DNA of 64,000 bases from Glaciecola blandensis (GTDB taxonomy: Bacteria > Pseudomonadota > Gammaproteobacteria > Enterobacterales > Alteromonadaceae). Both the position numbers and the translations under genes were made by a program. Numbering within the stretch: the first letter of the stretch is position 1; each line of letters begins with the position of its first letter. The DNA lies in the NCBI RefSeq assembly GCF_031846165.1, contig NZ_JAVRIE010000005.1, positions 272,298-336,297 on the forward strand, in the 5' to 3' direction. The notes under the pieces are model-generated. The model was not told the origin of the DNA. It saw nothing but the letters and a program-made list of their open reading frames with translations, and made no database searches. Positions 61,685-64,000 of the stretch are shown piece by piece.

Positions 61685-61715
61685 GGAGTCAAAGCGTTTT
61701 GCTTTGGCTCCTTTT
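61685..61715 (+). terminator. Terminator-like hairpin after rpsG
   Basis: GGAGTCAAAGC, GTTTT, GCTTTGGCTCC, then TTTT: an 11-bp stem with one G-U pair, 21 bp after rpsG. It should lower read-through into fusA. Confidence 0.8.
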
Positions 61716-61736
61716 GAGTTTTAAAACACGAAGAAT

Positions 61737-61785
61737 AATGCGGTCAAGGCTAGATATAAATTAACCCTGACCACATTGTTTTTTT
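61737..61785. repeat. Degraded palindrome of the nusG type, before fusA
   Basis: AATGCGGTCAAGGCTAGAT and ATTAACCCTGACCACATT form an imperfect dyad around ATAA, followed by a run of T. The right arm read on the minus strand (GGTCAGGGTTAAT) matches the nusG palindrome core (GGTCAGAGTTAAT) but for one base. It may be a second terminator. Confidence 0.6.
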
Positions 61786-61804
61786 TAACAAATAAGAGAG
61801 AAGT

Positions 61805-63907
61805 ATGCCTCGTAACACTCCAATAGAACGCTATCGCAACATCGGAATTGTTGCACACGTTGACGCGGGTAAAACCACGACAACTGAGCGTGTTCTTTTC
61901 TATACCGGTATTTCACATAAAATCGGTGAAGTTCATGATGGCGCTGCCACTATGGATTGGATGGAGCAGGAGCAGGAACGCGGGATTACGATAACGTCTG
62001 CAGCAACGACATGTTTTTGGGCAGGTATGCAGCAGCAATTCGACCAACATCGTATCAACATCATTGATACTCCGGGGCACGTTGACTTCACTATCGAGGT
62101 TGAGCGTTCGTTGAGAGTACTGGATGGTGCTGTCGTCGTATTTTGTGGTTCTTCAGGTGTTGAACCTCAATCTGAAACGGTATGGCGTCAGGCAGATAAA
62201 TATCACGTCCCTCGCATGGTTTTTGTTAACAAAATGGACCGTGCTGGTGCAGATTTTGAGCGCGTTATCAACCAGATCCGCAAGCGTTTGGGCGCTAACT
62301 GTGTGCCTATTCAATTGAATATCGGCGCTGAAGAAGAATTTAAAGGTGTGATTGACCTCATCAAAATGAAGTCAATCAACTGGAATGAAGCCGACAAAGG
62401 CGCGACGTTTACATACGAAGACATTCCTGCAGAACACTTAGATAAAGCCGAACAGTATCGTACGGAAATGGTTGAGGCTGCGGCCGAAGCAAACGATGAA
62501 CTGATGGAGAAATATCTTGGTGGAGAAGAATTAACAGAAGCAGAAATCAAAGAAGGCTTACGCATTCGTACATTGAACAATGAGATTGTTTTAGCAACTT
62601 GTGGTTCAGCGTTCAAGAATAAAGGCGTACAAGCTGTTCTTGATGCTGTTGTTGAGTATCTGCCAGCGCCAACTGAAGTACCGGCGATTAAAGGCATCCT
62701 AGATGATAAAAACGAAACTGAATCGACTCGTGAAGCTGATGACAGTGCACCGTTTGCAGCCTTAGCATTTAAGATTGCGACAGACCCATTTGTGGGTACA
62801 TTGACCTTCTTCCGTTGCTATTCTGGTGTTATCAAAACAGGCGATACGGTTTATAACCCAATTAAGGGTAAGAAAGAGCGCATTGGCCGTATGGTGCAAA
62901 TGCACGCCAACGATCGAGCAGAATTAAAAGAAGTTCGTGCAGGTGATATAGCTGCAGCGATCGGCTTGAAAGACGTCACGACAGGGGAAACCTTGTGTGA
63001 TCCAAGTAATATTATTACACTTGAAAAAATGGACTTCCCAGATCCCGTTATTTCGATTGCGGTTGAGCCAAAATCAACAGCTGACCAAGAACGAATGGGT
63101 ATTGCCCTTAGCAAGCTGACGGCGGAAGATCCTTCATTTAGAGTGAAGACTGATGATGAGACGGGACAAACGATCATTTCTGGTATGGGTGAATTACACC
63201 TAGATATCATCGTTGATCGTATGAAACGTGAATTTAATGTTGAATGTAACGTAGGTAACCCTCAGGTTGCTTATCGTGAGACAATTCGCAAATCGGTTGA
63301 AGCTGAAGGTAAGTTTGTTCGTCAGTCTGGTGGTAAAGGTCAGTATGGACATGTTTGGTTGAAGATAGAACCAAACGAAGAAGGCGCAGGCTACGAATTC
63401 GTAAACGAAATTGTTGGTGGTACAGTGCCAAAAGACTTTATACCAGCAATTGATAAAGGCATCGAAGAACAGATGCAAAATGGTGTGCTAGCGGGTTATC
63501 CCGTATTAGACATCAAAGTAACCTTATTCGATGGTTCTTACCACGATGTTGACTCTTCGGAAATGGCGTTTAAAATTGCTGCTTCGATGGGTTTCAAGAA
63601 TGGGTGCGCTGATGCAAACCCAGTGTTACTTGAACCAACTATGCAGGTTGAAGTAACGACTCCTGAAGACTGGATGGGTGATGTGGTCGGAGACCTAAAC
63701 CGCCGTCGAGGGATGATTGAAGGTATGGAAGAGGGTGTAGCAGGCATTAAGATTGTGCGTGCTAAGGTGCCACTTTCGGAGATGTTTGGATATGCCACGG
63801 CATTGCGTTCTGCAACGCAAGGTCGCGCGTCATACTCAATGGAATTTTATAAGTATGCGGAAGCACCGAGTAATGTCGCTAAGGCAATAATCGACTCCCG
63901 TATGTAA
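61805..63907 (+). CDS. fusA: Elongation factor G
   Basis: A 700-residue translocation GTPase (E. coli has 704). G motifs are AHVDAGKTT, DTPGHVDF and NKMD. Switch I has RGITITSAATT. Domain IV has GGKGQYGHVWLKIEP and the tip GGTVPKDFIPAI. It starts at ATG 61805 with GAGAG upstream. The 141-bp gap from rpsG holds two hairpins. Confidence 0.98.
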   Translation: MPRNTPIERYRNIGIVAHVDAGKTTTTERVLFYTGISHKIGEVHDGAATMDWMEQEQERGITITSAATTCFWAGMQQQFDQHRINIIDTPGHVDFTIEVERSLRVLDGAVVVFCGSSGVEPQSETVWRQADKYHVPRMVFVNKMDRAGADFERVINQIRKRLGANCVPIQLNIGAEEEFKGVIDLIKMKSINWNEADKGATFTYEDIPAEHLDKAEQYRTEMVEAAAEANDELMEKYLGGEELTEAEIKEGLRIRTLNNEIVLATCGSAFKNKGVQAVLDAVVEYLPAPTEVPAIKGILDDKNETESTREADDSAPFAALAFKIATDPFVGTLTFFRCYSGVIKTGDTVYNPIKGKKERIGRMVQMHANDRAELKEVRAGDIAAAIGLKDVTTGETLCDPSNIITLEKMDFPDPVISIAVEPKSTADQERMGIALSKLTAEDPSFRVKTDDETGQTIISGMGELHLDIIVDRMKREFNVECNVGNPQVAYRETIRKSVEAEGKFVRQSGGKGQYGHVWLKIEPNEEGAGYEFVNEIVGGTVPKDFIPAIDKGIEEQMQNGVLAGYPVLDIKVTLFDGSYHDVDSSEMAFKIAASMGFKNGCADANPVLLEPTMQVEVTTPEDWMGDVVGDLNRRRGMIEGMEEGVAGIKIVRAKVPLSEMFGYATALRSATQGRASYSMEFYKYAEAPSNVAKAIIDSRM

Positions 63908-63988
63908 ACAATTTTATTTTTAATTTAAACTATAGAAGTTAATTCACTCCAATATTGGAACGAATACTAAACTTAGGAAACAAAGAAA

Positions 63989-64000
63989 ATGGCAAAGCAG
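63989..64000 (+). CDS. tuf: Elongation factor Tu, first codons (partial)
   Basis: Only ATGGCAAAGCAG (MAKQ) is inside the window. AGGA lies 10 bases upstream and the place right after fusA is that of tuf in the str operon. The call rests on position and on the MA/SK start of EF-Tu. Confidence 0.7.

Overview
The window reads as a chromosome segment of a marine gammaproteobacterium of the Alteromonadales type. This rests on the gene content (a SecE/NusG/L11/L1/L10/L7-L12/RpoB/RpoC block followed by the S12/S7/EF-G/EF-Tu block, an AguA/AguB pair, a TonB-dependent receptor, an OlsF-type acyltransferase, M13 and M24 exported peptidases) and on moderate GC with close sequence similarity to E. coli core proteins. 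No rRNA, prophage, transposase or CRISPR array is visible. The genus is inference.

Left part (1-14.5 kb): the first codons of a response regulator and its sensor kinase. An array of 14 tandem 62-bp units, each holding two hairpins, separates them from a DNA-repair cluster. The cluster has ATP-dependent ligase and MBL exonuclease leftward and Lhr-Core helicase and phosphoesterase rightward. Then come agmatine deiminase/N-carbamoylputrescine amidase (putrescine from agmatine), a TonB receptor, and divergent folM and folE (pterin/folate) with a 12+12 bp palindrome between them.

Middle part (14.5-44.8 kb): mostly single genes for envelope and metabolism. They include a four-FAS1-domain lipoprotein with another domain nested in the last FAS1 unit, an exported M24 peptidase, a lipoprotein alpha-amylase, an aldo/keto reductase, DinB-like and PhnA proteins, an ornithine-lipid acyltransferase and a TPR-sulfotransferase. 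They continue with a hot-dog-like protein, pyrC-dbpA, a VOC protein, a TPR-GGDEF diguanylate cyclase, an M13 peptidase, a MAPEG protein, an ABC exporter followed closely by a JmjC/cupin-8 protein, a DnaJ-related protein, a ClpP-fold exported protein, an App1-type phosphatase, and a membrane protein-DesK-like kinase-NarL-like regulator operon.

Right part (45-64 kb): tRNA-Trp, secE, nusG, then a 2-kb interruption (single-FAS1 secreted protein and a LigE-type exported DNA ligase) before rplKA, rplJL with a conserved L10 leader, rpoBC, an unidentified membrane protein, and rpsL-rpsG-fusA-tuf (tuf cut by the window end). Copies of a palindromic GGTCAGRGTTAATT element sit at both edges of the interruption and before fusA.

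The least explained items are the 62-bp array, the interruption of nusG-rplK with its palindromes, the nested FAS1 domain, the folM-folE palindrome and the unknown membrane protein between rpoC and rpsL. I found no clearly new multi-gene system; the repair cluster belongs to a known type.
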